Notes: generated from the sequence alone by a model not told the origin. DNA of 64,000 nt from Aureobasidium sp. EXF-3400 (GCA_024195585.1 SWBL01000040.1:147832-211831), one strand, 5' to 3'. Counted from the first letter of the stretch, positions 21,870 to 33,928 are shown. Made by a program: numbers and translations.

Positions 21870-23026
21870 ATGAGCACACGCAACCGCACTCCGCCGCTGC
21901 TAGAACCCTACCTCCGTCTACCTTCCGAAGGATCACAGCTCCTGCTAACCGGCGTCCTCGACTCCTCTCCCCAATGGCTCGTCACGCGCCTTCTGCGCAG
22001 CGCATTTACTCCCTCGGAAGAAACACAATCGTCAGAAGAGCAGGATGTGACTGTGGTCTTGGTATCATGGTTACGCGACTATGAGTTCTGGAGGAGCGAG
22101 GCTAGAAGAGGCGCTGTAAGATTTGCAATCATACCCACAATCGAGAAACAAAGGAAAGAGGAAAAGAAATACTGATAACGAGGTTTGCATAGGGCATTGA
22201 TCTCGCTCGTCTGGCACAACAGGATAGATTCGTTTTTGTGGATGGATTGACACATTTGTTTCCCGTCGCGACTTCGAATACCGCAACTGCAACATCGACG
22301 ATAACTCCACCGACAGCACAGAGAACGCTACCTGTGAGAAATACACCTGTATCGCCATTACCCAGTCGAGGCGGCCCACTACCATCTCGAGGCCCCATAC
22401 CCTCTCGTGGCTCTCCAGCTCCCACTCCATCGCAACCACAACAAGCTCAACCACCACCACAACAACCACAGATCCCCTCAAACCAACCCTCAAAACAAAC
22501 ATACCTCAAAGACTCCTCGATCCCTTCAACCCACACCTCCCTACTCTCAACCCTCTCCTCGCTCGCCTCTACGCATCCCACCCGGAAATACCACCTAATC
22601 CTCGACGCACCAACCCTCCTCCTCTCAACCACCTCCACACTCTCCGCCTCTGCCCTCTCTTCTCTGCTTTTGTCCCTCCGTTCCTTAGTGTCAACAACAA
22701 CGTTGGTTCTTGAAGCCGACTTCCCTTTTGTGTCTGCAGCGCTGCCAGATTTGAATCACAACCCTACACCTTTGGAGGCTGCTCATGCGGCGTTTGTGGT
22801 TCAACAGGCGCATATCAGTACTTGGGTACTGAGTTTAAGACCGTTGGATACGGGCAAAGCTAGGGATGTCAGTGGTGTGATTAGGGTGTGTAGAGGAGGG
22901 GCTTGGGATGATGACGTTGAGAAAGATACAAAAGAGCAAGAGAGGAAAGAATTGGAGGCTTTGTATTTTGTGCAGAATGATGGTGGGGTTAGGGTGTTTG
23001 AGAGGGGTGAGGCTAGTGTTGGTTGA
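21870..23026 (+). CDS. ELP6: Elongator subunit Elp6-like protein
   Basis: Two exons, 21870-22115 and 22193-23026, with a 77-base intron (donor GTAAGA, branch CTGATAAC, acceptor CATAG) yield about 359 residues. Conserved pieces: VTVVLVSWLRDYEFW in exon 1, GIDLARLAQQDRFVFVDGLTHLF across the junction, LDAPTLLLSTTS, and TTLVLEADFPFVS in the RecA-like fold. A Pro/Gln/Ser-rich insert (about residues 120-170) is a disordered loop. Elp4-5-6 form a RecA-like ring that binds tRNA in the Elongator complex, needed for wobble-uridine modification. The gene ends 57 bases from the RdRP stop codon on the opposite strand. Confidence 0.8.
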
Positions 23027-23083
23027 GGCTTCGATGAGAAAAAGAGATTGGATTCTTCTATTCTTCTACAATTGCTTCAAGGA

Positions 23084-26000
23084 CTAGGATGTCATGGCCA
23101 TCAGACGATCAAAGGCATCTTCGACCTCCTCTGCTTCTTCCGCTTCCGCTTCCCTCTCCATGACTCCGTCTTGGACCATGTATTCCTCCTTTGCTTCCTC
23201 TTCTTCCTCTGGCGCTTCCTCCCAGGCTCCTTCCTCTTCAGACTCCTCGGGTGTGAAAGCCTCCTCTGCAGCTCCCTTCTCTGCACCCTCTTCCTCAACA
23301 ACTTGCTGCTTTTCAGCTTCGTCTCCTGAAACTCCTTCCTTCACTTCTTCCTCCACGGCTCCATCATCCACGGCCATGTCCTCCCCAAGGCTTTCTGACT
23401 GACCCACCTGCAATATCTCCTTCTCAACTTCGTCGACTGCTGCAACGTCAAAGGCTGTCTTTCGCACGCGGTCACCCGCAGCATGTTCAGGCTTCCATTC
23501 TGCAAGAGGCTCGAGCTTGATACTATGAAGCTCAGTCTTGTAACTGGACTTGACAATCGGCGCTCTACGCCTGATGCCACCATTGGCAGCAAACGCCGCC
23601 TGTAATGCTGAAGGTCCCGACTGCTTGGTGGCAATCTTTCCCAGTTCTCTGCTGAAGAGCCAGGGGTATGTGATTAGAGGGGCGCCTCTTGTGTCTTCGT
23701 CTATCGACACTAGCTTGCTCTCTTTCCATCGTGCCACCTCTTGTTCTGTGACGGCGTACATGGCGGCTACGAAAGGTCCAAGGATGCCAAATGCCTTTTC
23801 AGAGACAACGTAACCAGAATCGGCTAATCCGAGGTACTCTCTGACCTGGCTTTGGTAGTCTGCCTTGATGCTGCTCATGAGGTTTCCGAGGTCTTCGGCC
23901 AGTGTGAACCAGCCCTGCTCTCTGTTGTGATCCATGACGAAAGCTGTCCAGACCTCAAATTCAGTCTTGATATTGTGCTGAACCATGATGCGACGCATCT
24001 GCTGGTCGTACCCGAGCTTGAACTCCCTTGCCTTCTCTAGATGAGAGTCGCTCAAGGTGTAAGCGTCGAGGATACGTTTGTCAAACGGTTTCTCGAGCTG
24101 AGGCACGAATGGCTGAGGCTGCACCATATCAAAGAGCACTCCGATCACCTGTTTGGATACACGCTGCTTCGCTTTGGGCTTCCATGGCATCCAATGAGGG
24201 TATTTACGCGGCCAGTGATGCTCTGCCATTATGGCCGGAACACCTGTCTTGTTGAAATCGACTGCCTTTGAATGAAGTTGAGCCAATTCTTTACAGGTGT
24301 CATGTGCCACTCCTCCATCTGATCCAAATTCGTCGGCCAGAACACGGTGGCTAGTGGCAATCGAACCAAGATTGTCATTCTTGATGTAGTCGATGAAGAA
24401 CTTCACAAACTGTTCGTCTTGCACGGGTCCAGCACACATGACAGGTGTTGGTGGGTCATAGTTCATGGGTTCACTGTTCCACTGACCAGTGGGCGGTAGC
24501 AAGTCATCATCCCACATGACAAGGTAATCGTCGCCGTCGAGATCACCGCCCGAGCACATATTGGCAAGCGGTCGTTCTCCTTGCTGAGGCAAGACAACGA
24601 CATTCTTGAGATGCTTCAGAGGCTCGCATTGAACAGCTCTGACGATACGAATGTCACCAGGATGCAAGGACGGGTTGCGAGCGAGTAAGCATATGCCTTG
24701 CGCAGTCTTCCATTCGCCTTCCTTCTCACCGGGTACCTGGATGAAGATCTGAGGGAGCTCTCCCGGATACATTTCAAGAGTGTTTGTCTCGTCAACACAT
24801 CCGAGCACAAATGCACCTTTCTCGATAAAAAGCTTGGCTTTTTCCTTGAGATGCTTCAAATTCCAGGTACGCCAAAGCTGAAGGAGAATTTGGCACATAG
24901 GCTCATCTGCATCCATAAATCCATCGAGTATCATTCCCGACATGGTCAAGGTGATATGGTTGAAGTCGACATTCTTCTGAAGCATTTCTAACGCCATAGC
25001 TTCGTCATTCATTGCGAGGTCGATATCTTGGAGTTCCTTTGTCATCTTGTCGACAAAGATTTGCTTTGGAACTCCTCGACTAGTGAGAACAAGGATAAGC
25101 TGCTGGTTGAGAGTTGAGGAAGAGAATTTTGAAGGCTTGATGATTTCGAGCTTGTCACTACCTCTTGCGTCGAACTTGCGCTGACTAGGTCTGACGTGGA
25201 CAGTGTTTCCTTTCAAGCCAGGATCTACCACAAGGATCCCTTTGAAGCCACGCATGCGGAATTGAAAGGCAGATGGATGGTCATCGGGAGCAGAATCGGC
25301 ATACAGCTCGTTGGCTACCATCTGAGCAATGAACTTAGACATCTTACCAACACCATCGGTGAAGCAATAGCCATTCCTCTCGATATCCTTAATCAGGGTA
25401 GCCTTGACGTCGCCGAAGCCCGTAGAAGCTCTGGTAGTTGAGAAACATTGGCCAATGCGAGCCATGCACTTCGCGACGATGTTGATACTGGAAAAGTCTC
25501 CAAGTGACATTCGAATGTTGCGGGCAGTCTTCTCCTCACTGTACGGTGCGAAGAAGTAGGCACCTCTCTCACGGAATTGCGAGTTTCCACACGCAAGCCA
25601 GTCGTAATGGCGGCCAGCGATGTCGATGCCATGACGAAGGCAACGCTCAATTCGAGCCCATACCTCGTGTTGGTTCTCGTATTTCGCCACTGGCATAAGA
25701 CGTCCGAAAGGATCTTCGTCTTCGAACTTGACGCGTAGAAAGTTATCGACAGCATAGATATTCTCCCTAACGACACGATTTGACACCTCCACGGTCGGTG
25801 TCTTGACATAGAAAGTAGTAGGGGTGATGATGGCTGTCCTCATCAACACACAGCCTTTGGGGATTCGACGCTTTCGTGGGTATCTCAGTTCGTAAGTTTC
25901 GAAGATGTCCATGGGATTGAAGAATGTTCGCTTCGAATCCGCCACATTTTCGAGAAGCACCAGAGCTGGTGAGACGACTGAGGGATTGTTGGGATCACGA

Positions 26001-27364
26001 AGAAAGTCTCTGTCCAAGGCACTAAGCTTGGACAAAAATTCTCGGCTCATGGTGTATTCGATGGTTTTGTTGTTGGAGATGCACACCTCAAGTTGATAAC
26101 GGATGTCTTGGCCAAGATGCATCATCTCATCTTGCATCTCATGGAGATCTGATTCATAAGAAGCTTGATGTGGGTCGAGTAGGTCCCAGACGACTGGATC
26201 CTCTCGTGGGACGGTATCGAAATCAGCAGGATTGCACTCCTGAACAGCCGCGTTGTGAGCTTCTAACACCTCGACGATTGTGTTGTAAGCAAGATCATCC
26301 ATCTCGGGCGAGAACTTCAACTTCCATGTCAGCCAGCGGCCTGTGTCGACCACTGGGCTGGGAGGTACAAATGCCACCGGGCTGAGATCACGTTCATCAG
26401 GGTTGAGATCGATATCGGTGACGCGGCGCCAGCCTCTAGGCCATTCGAAATACTTGTGAGAATTGGGCTGGGTCTGGTGAACTTCTTCAAGAAGGTCGCG
26501 CCCTACACTCTGCCACCACTTGGGAGGGAATTGGGAAGTGATGACCATCTCTTTCTGGCCTTCAGAGTTTCGAATGTGCTTGATTCTAAGAGGAGAGCTG
26601 AGAGGCAGTTCAGCGCTGTACCAGGGCGCCTCGGGCTCAGTGGACAGGAAAAAGCGAAAGTGGAGCGAATGTCTGGCCTCAGAATGCAGGTCAAGCATGA
26701 GAACAGCTGGATGATCCACGACACCAGAGACTGTATGCATGACCATCATGTGATGCTCGTCAGTCATTACACCGAACTCAACCCGGTCGACAGGGACTAT
26801 GGTTTTCTCTTGAATTTCGCTTGCAGAGTTCGCTGGAGATTCGACCATGTCAAACTTGTATGGACGACCTTTGATAATGAGCTTCCAGCCTCCGGGCAAT
26901 GTGGGCTTGTCGAAAAGCGCAGGCCGGGCGAACGTGAGAAGAGCTGAAGCTTTGAACTTGTCGTAGCAGCTGATGCGAGAGACGTGACCATAGTTGAAAA
27001 GTACGCGGTGTAGGTTTGTGGGATTATTGTGACTTGGTGGGATGCTATCGATCTCGATCCAGGTTGGCTCTCCAGCCTTTGGGACGTAGATCTCGCTCTT
27101 GTGAATGCTGTCGGGATAGATTGGCTGCGGTGGACTACGTTGACGGTTGCCAATAGTCGCAGATCTCTGGGACGAAGGTCGCTGTTGACTTTTGTTGTGT
27201 CTGGGCTTCTGTGCCGAGAAACGTTGACCATTGGCGACGGGAGCAAGGGCTTGTTGATGAGCAGGCGAAGCAGAAGCTGGAGGACGAAGAGAAGGAGTCG
27301 ATTGGACTGAGCGATGGGGGCCTGGTTTGCGCCATCGCTCCGTGTCCGACTGGCGGTTCTCCAT
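23084..27364 (-). CDS. Cellular RNA-dependent RNA polymerase (RNAi type)
   Basis: One uninterrupted exon of 1426 residues; the ATG at 27364 is the first in this frame. The catalytic motif CSGGDLDGDDYLVMWD lies near residues 935-950, with the supporting GYCFTDGVGKMS and MRGFKGILVVDPGLKG segments of the eukaryotic RdRP domain. This polymerase family (QDE-1, SAD-1, RRP-3 in Neurospora) makes double-stranded RNA for quelling, meiotic silencing or DNA-damage small RNAs. I cannot tell which clade it belongs to. The N-terminal ~100 residues are basic and Ser/Pro/Gln-rich; the last ~110 are strongly acidic (EEEEEAKEEY), an unusual tail that may bind partners. It is convergent with ELP6. Confidence 0.92.
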   Translation of the reverse strand: MENRQSDTERWRKPGPHRSVQSTPSLRPPASASPAHQQALAPVANGQRFSAQKPRHNKSQQRPSSQRSATIGNRQRSPPQPIYPDSIHKSEIYVPKAGEPTWIEIDSIPPSHNNPTNLHRVLFNYGHVSRISCYDKFKASALLTFARPALFDKPTLPGGWKLIIKGRPYKFDMVESPANSASEIQEKTIVPVDRVEFGVMTDEHHMMVMHTVSGVVDHPAVLMLDLHSEARHSLHFRFFLSTEPEAPWYSAELPLSSPLRIKHIRNSEGQKEMVITSQFPPKWWQSVGRDLLEEVHQTQPNSHKYFEWPRGWRRVTDIDLNPDERDLSPVAFVPPSPVVDTGRWLTWKLKFSPEMDDLAYNTIVEVLEAHNAAVQECNPADFDTVPREDPVVWDLLDPHQASYESDLHEMQDEMMHLGQDIRYQLEVCISNNKTIEYTMSREFLSKLSALDRDFLRDPNNPSVVSPALVLLENVADSKRTFFNPMDIFETYELRYPRKRRIPKGCVLMRTAIITPTTFYVKTPTVEVSNRVVRENIYAVDNFLRVKFEDEDPFGRLMPVAKYENQHEVWARIERCLRHGIDIAGRHYDWLACGNSQFRERGAYFFAPYSEEKTARNIRMSLGDFSSINIVAKCMARIGQCFSTTRASTGFGDVKATLIKDIERNGYCFTDGVGKMSKFIAQMVANELYADSAPDDHPSAFQFRMRGFKGILVVDPGLKGNTVHVRPSQRKFDARGSDKLEIIKPSKFSSSTLNQQLILVLTSRGVPKQIFVDKMTKELQDIDLAMNDEAMALEMLQKNVDFNHITLTMSGMILDGFMDADEPMCQILLQLWRTWNLKHLKEKAKLFIEKGAFVLGCVDETNTLEMYPGELPQIFIQVPGEKEGEWKTAQGICLLARNPSLHPGDIRIVRAVQCEPLKHLKNVVVLPQQGERPLANMCSGGDLDGDDYLVMWDDDLLPPTGQWNSEPMNYDPPTPVMCAGPVQDEQFVKFFIDYIKNDNLGSIATSHRVLADEFGSDGGVAHDTCKELAQLHSKAVDFNKTGVPAIMAEHHWPRKYPHWMPWKPKAKQRVSKQVIGVLFDMVQPQPFVPQLEKPFDKRILDAYTLSDSHLEKAREFKLGYDQQMRRIMVQHNIKTEFEVWTAFVMDHNREQGWFTLAEDLGNLMSSIKADYQSQVREYLGLADSGYVVSEKAFGILGPFVAAMYAVTEQEVARWKESKLVSIDEDTRGAPLITYPWLFSRELGKIATKQSGPSALQAAFAANGGIRRRAPIVKSSYKTELHSIKLEPLAEWKPEHAAGDRVRKTAFDVAAVDEVEKEILQVGQSESLGEDMAVDDGAVEEEVKEGVSGDEAEKQQVVEEEGAEKGAAEEAFTPEESEEEGAWEEAPEEEEEAKEEYMVQDGVMEREAEAEEAEEVEDAFDRLMAMTS

Positions 27365-28672
27365 GGCTGTAAGGATGGATAAGAGGGAGAAGGGTCGAAA
27401 TGATGTGGCTGTTAAGGCAAAGACCGTGTGCTGGAATGTAAGGGGCAAAGAATGAAAACCAGTAAAGTATGGCGTGCGATGGACGAGTACGAGTGAGAAG
27501 GTGTTATGAAGCTCAGTGTGTACATGAGCAAGGAAGGTGGCGGCAAAGCACAAACACAGCACAAACAGAGAAGCAGACGCCGGTACTCTGAAGTGAGCAT
27601 ATGCCTGTCTGTTTCACCGCCTTGTCTTGATTACATACATGCTCGACGCGTCAGAAGTAGTAGATTAAGTGGTGTTTGCGGCATCCGAGTTGCATTCTGA
27701 TATCAAGGTTTCTGATTGCGTTTGTAGCTAGTGAGTCTGAATCTGCATACTAGCTGATGAATAACAGTCATTGTGTTAGCACCACTTGAGCTGTGTATCG
27801 AAACTGAATACACACAACAAGCTGGCTAAATGGCAGTCTAGTCATTTGTTTGCTACTTTTTTTTCCAGATGTGTTTTGGCAGAAAGTGAGGAAGGAAACA
27901 AATGCCCCGCAGGTCGATCTCCCTGCATGTGGGAGCAATCGACAGGCTTTTCAGCGCTATATAATCCTACCACACGGCCGGAGTAAGATCATACCATGTC
28001 ATGGGCGTCATGACTAGCGACATGACCTCTCAAATGGCTGTCAACGTTCCAGTTGCTGGGCCCCTGGGCCCGTGTCTCCGACGAGATATGTCACCAACAG
28101 TCACCGCGCGAGTCGGGTCTTCGACGCGGTATCCTTTACTCTCGCTTCGTCGAGGACGGTCGATACTCTATGCAATCCGACAATTGTCATTTTATACTAA
28201 TTGCGACTGTCTAGAGGATGCGGTAGCAGAGTCGGGTCTTCGACGCAGTATCCTTTACACTCTCGCTTCGTCGAGGACGGTTGATACTCTGTGCAATCCG
28301 ACAACTGTTATTCGTGCTAATTCCGACTATCTAGAGGATGCGGTAGTAGTAGATATTGTTCACGGACGTGCTATGTGAGTTTAACAATAAGGTATGCAAG
28401 AATAGTACTTGTCTCTTCAATTTCCTTGTCAAGATACGCCTACGCTGATATACTTCCGTACTTGAAGCTGTAAAGAGAATCGCATGCATGAAACAGTAAT
28501 CTATGTATGCTTGCCTAAACCCATGCATCGTGCCATGCACCTACCCTGGCTTGACGGCACCTGCATCGAACAGGCACAAGTCACATTTTGATGAACATCA
28601 GGTTTTATTGAGAAAACAGAAAACAATATTTCATTGGGTATCCAGAACTCACAAGCAACGATTGTGCCCAAA
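27365..28672. other. Intergenic with tandem repeat
   Basis: 1.3 kb between the RdRP start and the 3' end of the coiled-coil gene. Apart from the tandem repeat at 28110-28349 nothing is recognised. Confidence 0.4.
28110..28349. repeat. Two-copy tandem repeat of about 120 bp
   Basis: Copy 1 is 28110-28228 (119 bp) and copy 2 is 28229-28349 (121 bp). They share GAGTCGGGTCTTCGACG at the start and TCTAGAGGATGCGGTAG at the end. Most substitutions between them are transitions (for example GCGGT/GCAGT, GGTCGA/GGTTGA, GACTGTC/GACTATC), with a 2-base insertion and a short altered stretch. Each copy holds a near-perfect inverted pair, TCTTCGACG and CGTCGAGGA, about 20 bases apart. Confidence 0.85.
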
Positions 28673-31600
28673 CTAAACATCTGTGGTACTTGCATCCAGA
28701 CCATTCTCTGCCCTGTCGCCCAAACCAGCGCCCGGGGTGCCTGTCATTATATGGTCTGCAGAAAATGACCAATCTTCTAGTTCCCGCCTTTCGGCTGTGT
28801 GGATCCCGAATCCATGGTTCTGGATATCATGAAATGCAACTTTGCTCGGCGATCTAGCTCGTACAGGTGATCGATTGGTCGGCATATCTTGTAGAGGCTG
28901 TCTCTTAATGGCACTCTTTGTTCGCATCATAGCTCTTGCAGACCTCGGCGCGATGCTCGTTCTCTTCTCCTGTGTACTTGCTGGTCTCAACGATGGACGA
29001 GGTCTTGCGCGCTTTGGGGTTGGTCCATTATCTGCCGAGGCGTCAGACATGAACGTACTATTCGGTTCTTCGTCTTCGTGCTCGTCATCAGAATGCTGTG
29101 CACCAGGTGCAGGTGTGAAGGGGACTTGTGATGGCAATGCGGTTCGTGGTGTGGATGAGTTGGTAGATGCAGATCGCACAGGCAGTACTGACGACCTTAC
29201 TACAGGTTCCTGAGGCGGAGCCATCATTCCAGAAAGCCCCATGGCGTTCATGAGTCTGTTTCTCATCTCCTGCGCTTCAAGCACTTGGGCATCCTTCTTT
29301 GTGCAGTCCTTTGTCAGGCGCTCGATACGCTTGCGAAGATCTGCAGTCTTTTGCTTGTTTGCTTCGTGCTGTTGCTGGAAGCCGTCTTCTGCCTCTGCAA
29401 GATCCTGTCGAGCTTCTTCCAGTTGCTCTTCGAGATGGTTCTTCATGCTCATCCATTCTTGTTTCGCTCTTGACATGGCATCCTCGAAGGCTGTGGCGGT
29501 CTTCCTAGCTTCATCCTCTGAGTTCTGTTTGATAGTTCGAATTTCAGTTAGAAGGTTCTCGTGCTGCAGTTGACGTTCTTTGATATCTTGTTGGAGCTTG
29601 AGAATATCTTGCTCAAGCAGACTGTGACCTTCAAGCAGCGTTACTCGTTCTTCTTCAACTTGGGAAATCTTGCCTCGACTCTCCTGGAGCTGTTGCTCGA
29701 GATGTTCCTTCTCAGATTGCAACCTCTCGTACTCAGTATTGTCGTGCCTTCTCGACTCCATCGTATTGCTTAGTTCGGAGCGCAAGTCTTCCACATCTAG
29801 CCTGGCCTGGTGGAGTTGTTCACGTATCTGCTCGAATGCCTCCTGCTTGCAGGCAATACTGGTAGCATGCTGTACTTCCAAGTCTTGCCTTTCCTGCTTG
29901 AGCTGATCGATATCTCGTTGAGCATTGTGGTTGGCTTCTTGAAGCTCTCGCGTAATCGTGTCAATTCGCTGTAACAAGTCTCGTGTTTCCTGAGAAGAAG
30001 CTGCCAGATCATTCTCGTGACGATCGTTTTCTGCTTCGAGGGCATTGATGCGCAGATCCCTATCCATGACTTGACCCTCAAGCTCTCCATATGCTTTGTT
30101 CAAGTCTGCATATCGCTTCTCCAGACCTGCAAACTTTTGACGCTCCAATCTCAGCGGCTCTTCGACACTCTCGCATCGAGCTTCCAGGTCATGGCAAATG
30201 TTGATAAAAGAGGCTACCAAAGATGTCTCTTGATACTTGGCATGGGTCTGCATCACTGCACTGAGACGTTCCTTCCAGTGAAGGCTTGCATCCTGAGACT
30301 CAGGCGTAGCTTCAATTTCCACAAAAGGCGTTGGACGTTGCGGTACTCTCAGTCTTGTTTGCACACAAATTGGACAGACTGCTTTGCTTGATTCAGCGAC
30401 TCCGTGGTGTCGAAGAATCTCAGGCAGCATCCGACGTATGGAAGCAGTTTCCTCTTGCGGCGCAGCCAAGGCTGCACGAAGCAAAAGAGAGCAAAGTGAA
30501 GACTTGAGCTTGTTCTTCGAGGACGTATATGCGGCAACACAGAACCTGTTCGTACCGTGCGCTGTGTCAGTTTCGGGCAATGCCTCGACATTGGCAAAGA
30601 AATGCTCTAGCTTTGGACGATTGTGACCAGAATGCAGAGTCGCAAGTATACCACGACGACAAGATTCGTTGTCTTCGACCATGTCAGCGATACGATCGAG
30701 GAACAAGATGTAGCTATCAGCCGAGTTGAATAACCGCGTTGGTGGTGATTCTGTCAACAAGTTCATGACTTTGTCTAGGAGTTCTTCCCACCATTCGGGC
30801 TTGAACTTCGACGATAAACGGCAGAGAGATAGGCGTAGCGACATTTCCAAGTACTCGCGTTTGAGGAAGGCAGCGCTCAAGTCCAGCAACGATCTCTCAT
30901 AGAAAAGCGTTGCTTGGGATGGCAGCATGAGTTTATCAGACAGCGAGCTCAGAAAGGTAAGAACCTGGAAACGAAGAGCAGGAAGCATGTCAGGCACGAG
31001 ACACTTCTCTTGCAGCTTTCGCACGATGACTGCGTTCTTGTGAGACCAATCGATAACTGCTGCCTGGGACACACCAGCTAGGATCTGGTTGACAAGAGTA
31101 ACGCTAGTAAGGCCTTGTCCAGTTGGATCCGCTGATTCTGGTCTGCAGGCCCAGATAACGCGCAAGACCAGCAGCTGCATGGTTTTGTGAGTCTTGTTGC
31201 CATGAAAGAATTGCTTAATGGCATCGGGTGTCCATTGCGAATTAGAAGAATCGACAGAGTGGTCAAAGGTAGGCCACATAGCATCGTTCCCAACTTCGGT
31301 CTGGAACTTTTCGAGAATCATCCTCATGATAGCTAGACAATACATGCCCAAAGATTGATCCTCGACGCCAGAAGAGCTTTTGAGGATGGAAAAGATGTAT
31401 TCCTCCAGGTGAGCCAGAACACCTGGAGAGAGGATGCCAAGGATTGGTTCACAAGCTCCATAGACCAGTCGGTGAATTTGCTGGACAGTGGCGGCATTAG
31501 GCTGAGTAGCAGCACGGTCGAACAGTTGAAGTAGAAAATTTTGCGCAGTCGCCGGCAAAGCAACATCGGAAGGCAGAGGATGAGACAGGAGGGCCACAGC

Positions 31601-32034
31601 AGCGTCCACATACTATGATCGAGTTAGTGGAGACAAACAAATCCTTAGGTTCATCTCATTCTCACCTTCCTGCTCTCAACTCGAGATTCCAAAGCATGGG
31701 TCAGAAGACGAGGTAACAGTGAGGGCTCTCTTTGCACAAGTGCATTTCGAACATCAACAGCACAAGACAGGCGAGTGATTATTTCTAAGACGTATGGCCA
31801 TTGTGGTAGAGCATCTATAAGAGCTTGACTTAGGGAAGAAATGCGACAGTGATAGCAAGAGGCCCAGAGGCATATGTTTGCTTCGGATGTGTGAGAAACG
31901 ATATCGTGGAGGGACTACAGCGAGGAACAGTAATCAGCATTGCAGCAGTCGCTGGTCGCAGTCTAACCCACCTTTAGTTGGGTAGGATATGGAGTAAAGA
32001 CTACTCTATCAACCTCTACAGCGAGAATATCCAT
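28673..32034 (-). CDS. Large coiled-coil protein with helical N-terminal domain
   Basis: Three exons (31972-32034, 31666-31914, 28673-31612) with introns of 57 and 53 bases give about 1083 residues starting MDILAVEVDRVVFTPYP. Residues ~20-520 are Leu-rich helical sequence that could form armadillo/HEAT-like repeats. A CxxC pair (CPICVQTRLRVP) sits near residue 530. Residues ~570-880 are heptad-rich coiled coil. The tail is Ser/Pro/Arg-rich (RARPRPSLRP, SPVRARSPSKVAF) and probably disordered, with possible kinase sites. I do not recognise the family. The architecture suggests a structural or cytoskeletal scaffold, but that is a guess. It is divergent from the DUF3500 gene. Confidence 0.82.
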
Positions 32035-32559
32035 GATTCTACAGGTCTTGGTGGGGTCGCATGCTCGACTAAACAATGCATGCACTTTATTCGAGAAGCA
32101 AAAACAAACACGCTGTGTCGCCGGTTGACGCGCATCAGGCGAGATGCGACTTTCCACGCTGTCACATGATGACCAATTTCGGCATCGTGTGAGCTTGACC
32201 CGAGCAGCCTCTTCGAATCCGAACTCCAAGTTTTCTTCAAGACAATCATCTCTGGTCGTTAATGTCATGGAAACGAGAACAGTCGTCTCCGCTTCATCTT
32301 AACATCAGTCACCAAACTCATACCGCAAGGATGGCGTGTTCAGGGCATAAAGCCATGGTGCCGAAGACGCAGGACAACCAACCCGCATCAGTTGTGTGAG
32401 TGGGGATGTGGTGGAGAAGCGGGGCTGTCAGTCCAGCCTTGACGAAAGTGCCATTGACAAGAGCCGGGCCATTGACAGCCTGCACAATACAAGACGCTCT
32501 TGTCGTCTGTTCTGAAGTCCGCTTTCTCTGCTGCTCTACCCTCCTCCGAATCCACAATC
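32035..32559. other. Divergent promoter region
   Basis: 525 bases between the starts of the coiled-coil gene and the DUF3500 gene. No element recognised. Confidence 0.4.
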
Positions 32560-33928
32560 ATGGCGCAGCAACATGGCCCCTCGGGCGAATACCGCAAGCA
32601 CCTGCCGGACCTCAATGTTCCGCGTTTCCAAATGATGAAGCAGCAAGATGCACATGAGTATGCACACGAGTTCAAGACCAAACACAACCCGCCATGGCTT
32701 CATGCCTTGTATATGTACTGGCGTTCATTGCTCGCTGAACCCTTCAAAGGTGTCACCAGCGATGGTAAGTTGGCCAATCCATCTCACTGCTTTTACTGAC
32801 TATGTCCCCACAGGCATTGTCCGAGAAGGCCTTTTCAACTACCAAGACGAAGGCGTCGACATTGACAGCATCGTCGAGGCCGCCCAATCCCTCCTCTCCC
32901 AAGTCACCGACGAGCAAAAACAAGCCCTCAGCTACCACATCGATAGCCCCGAATGGCGAACATGGTCCAACCCCGAATTCCTCCTCGCACACAAAGGCCT
33001 TCGTCTTGACGAACAATCAGACAAAGTCCGTGACTCCATCCTCGCAATCCTCAAAGCTACCTTATCACCCGAAGGCTACCAAAAAGCAATCTCCGCCATG
33101 CGCATCAACGGCTTTCTCGGTGAACTCGTTCAGGGCACAAAAGTTATGAATGAGTTCAGTTACAACTTCGTCCTTTTCGGCGAGCCTTCCTCCACGGAAC
33201 CCTGGGGCTGGTCTTTCTATGGCCACCATCTCTGTCTCAACATCTTCCTCTTCAAGAAACAAATCGTCATATCCCCCTGGTTCACAGGTGCCGAGCCCAA
33301 TGAGATCGACTCTGGCCCTTACAAAGGCACACGCATCCTGACTCGCGAAGAAGCACTCGGCCTTGAACTCATGCAATCACTGTCCCCAGAGCTGCAGCAA
33401 AAGACTCAAATCTACAAGTTGATGAATGACCCAGCAATGCCAGAAGGCCGCTGGAACAGAGACGACCAACGCCATCTCTGCGGCGCATACCGCGACAACC
33501 GCATCGTTCCCTACGAAGGCATTACTCTTAAAGACATGACCTCCGAGCAACAATCCCTCGTCTCCAAAATCATCGAGGAGTACTTCCTGTACTTACCCGC
33601 CACCTCTCGAGCAAAGAAACTCAAACACGCCATGTCCTTTGCCGACGAAACCTACTTCAGCTGGATCGGTGGCTTCGGCGCCGAAGACCCTTTCTACTAC
33701 CGCATCCAATCTCCAGTGGTGATTATAGAGTTTGATCATCACTCAGGCGTCTTCCTGAATAACGAGCAACCGGCAAAATTCCATATCCATACTTTGTTGA
33801 GGACGCCTAATGCTGGTGATTATGGCGTTGCGTTGAGGAAGTGCATTCCAGCTAAAGAACAGTTCTTTACTTGGGAGCCTGAGGATGCGACACAGGGGCC
33901 TGGTAACCACGCCAGTCGTCTGGAATAG
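32560..33928 (+). CDS. DUF3500 family protein
   Basis: Exons 32560-32764 and 32814-33928, with a 49-base intron (GTAAGT, CTGAC, CACAG), encode about 439 residues. The sequence matches my memory of the DUF3500 family: WGWSFYGHHLCLNIFLF, VISPWFTGAEPNEIDSGPY and FDHHSGVFLNNEQPAKFHIH are its typical blocks, rich in conserved His and Asp that look metal- or substrate-binding. The biochemical role of the family is not known to me. No signal peptide or membrane segment is apparent. The short N-terminal exon codes for MAQQHGPSGEYRKHLPDL. Third positions are strongly C-rich, suggesting good expression. Confidence 0.85.
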
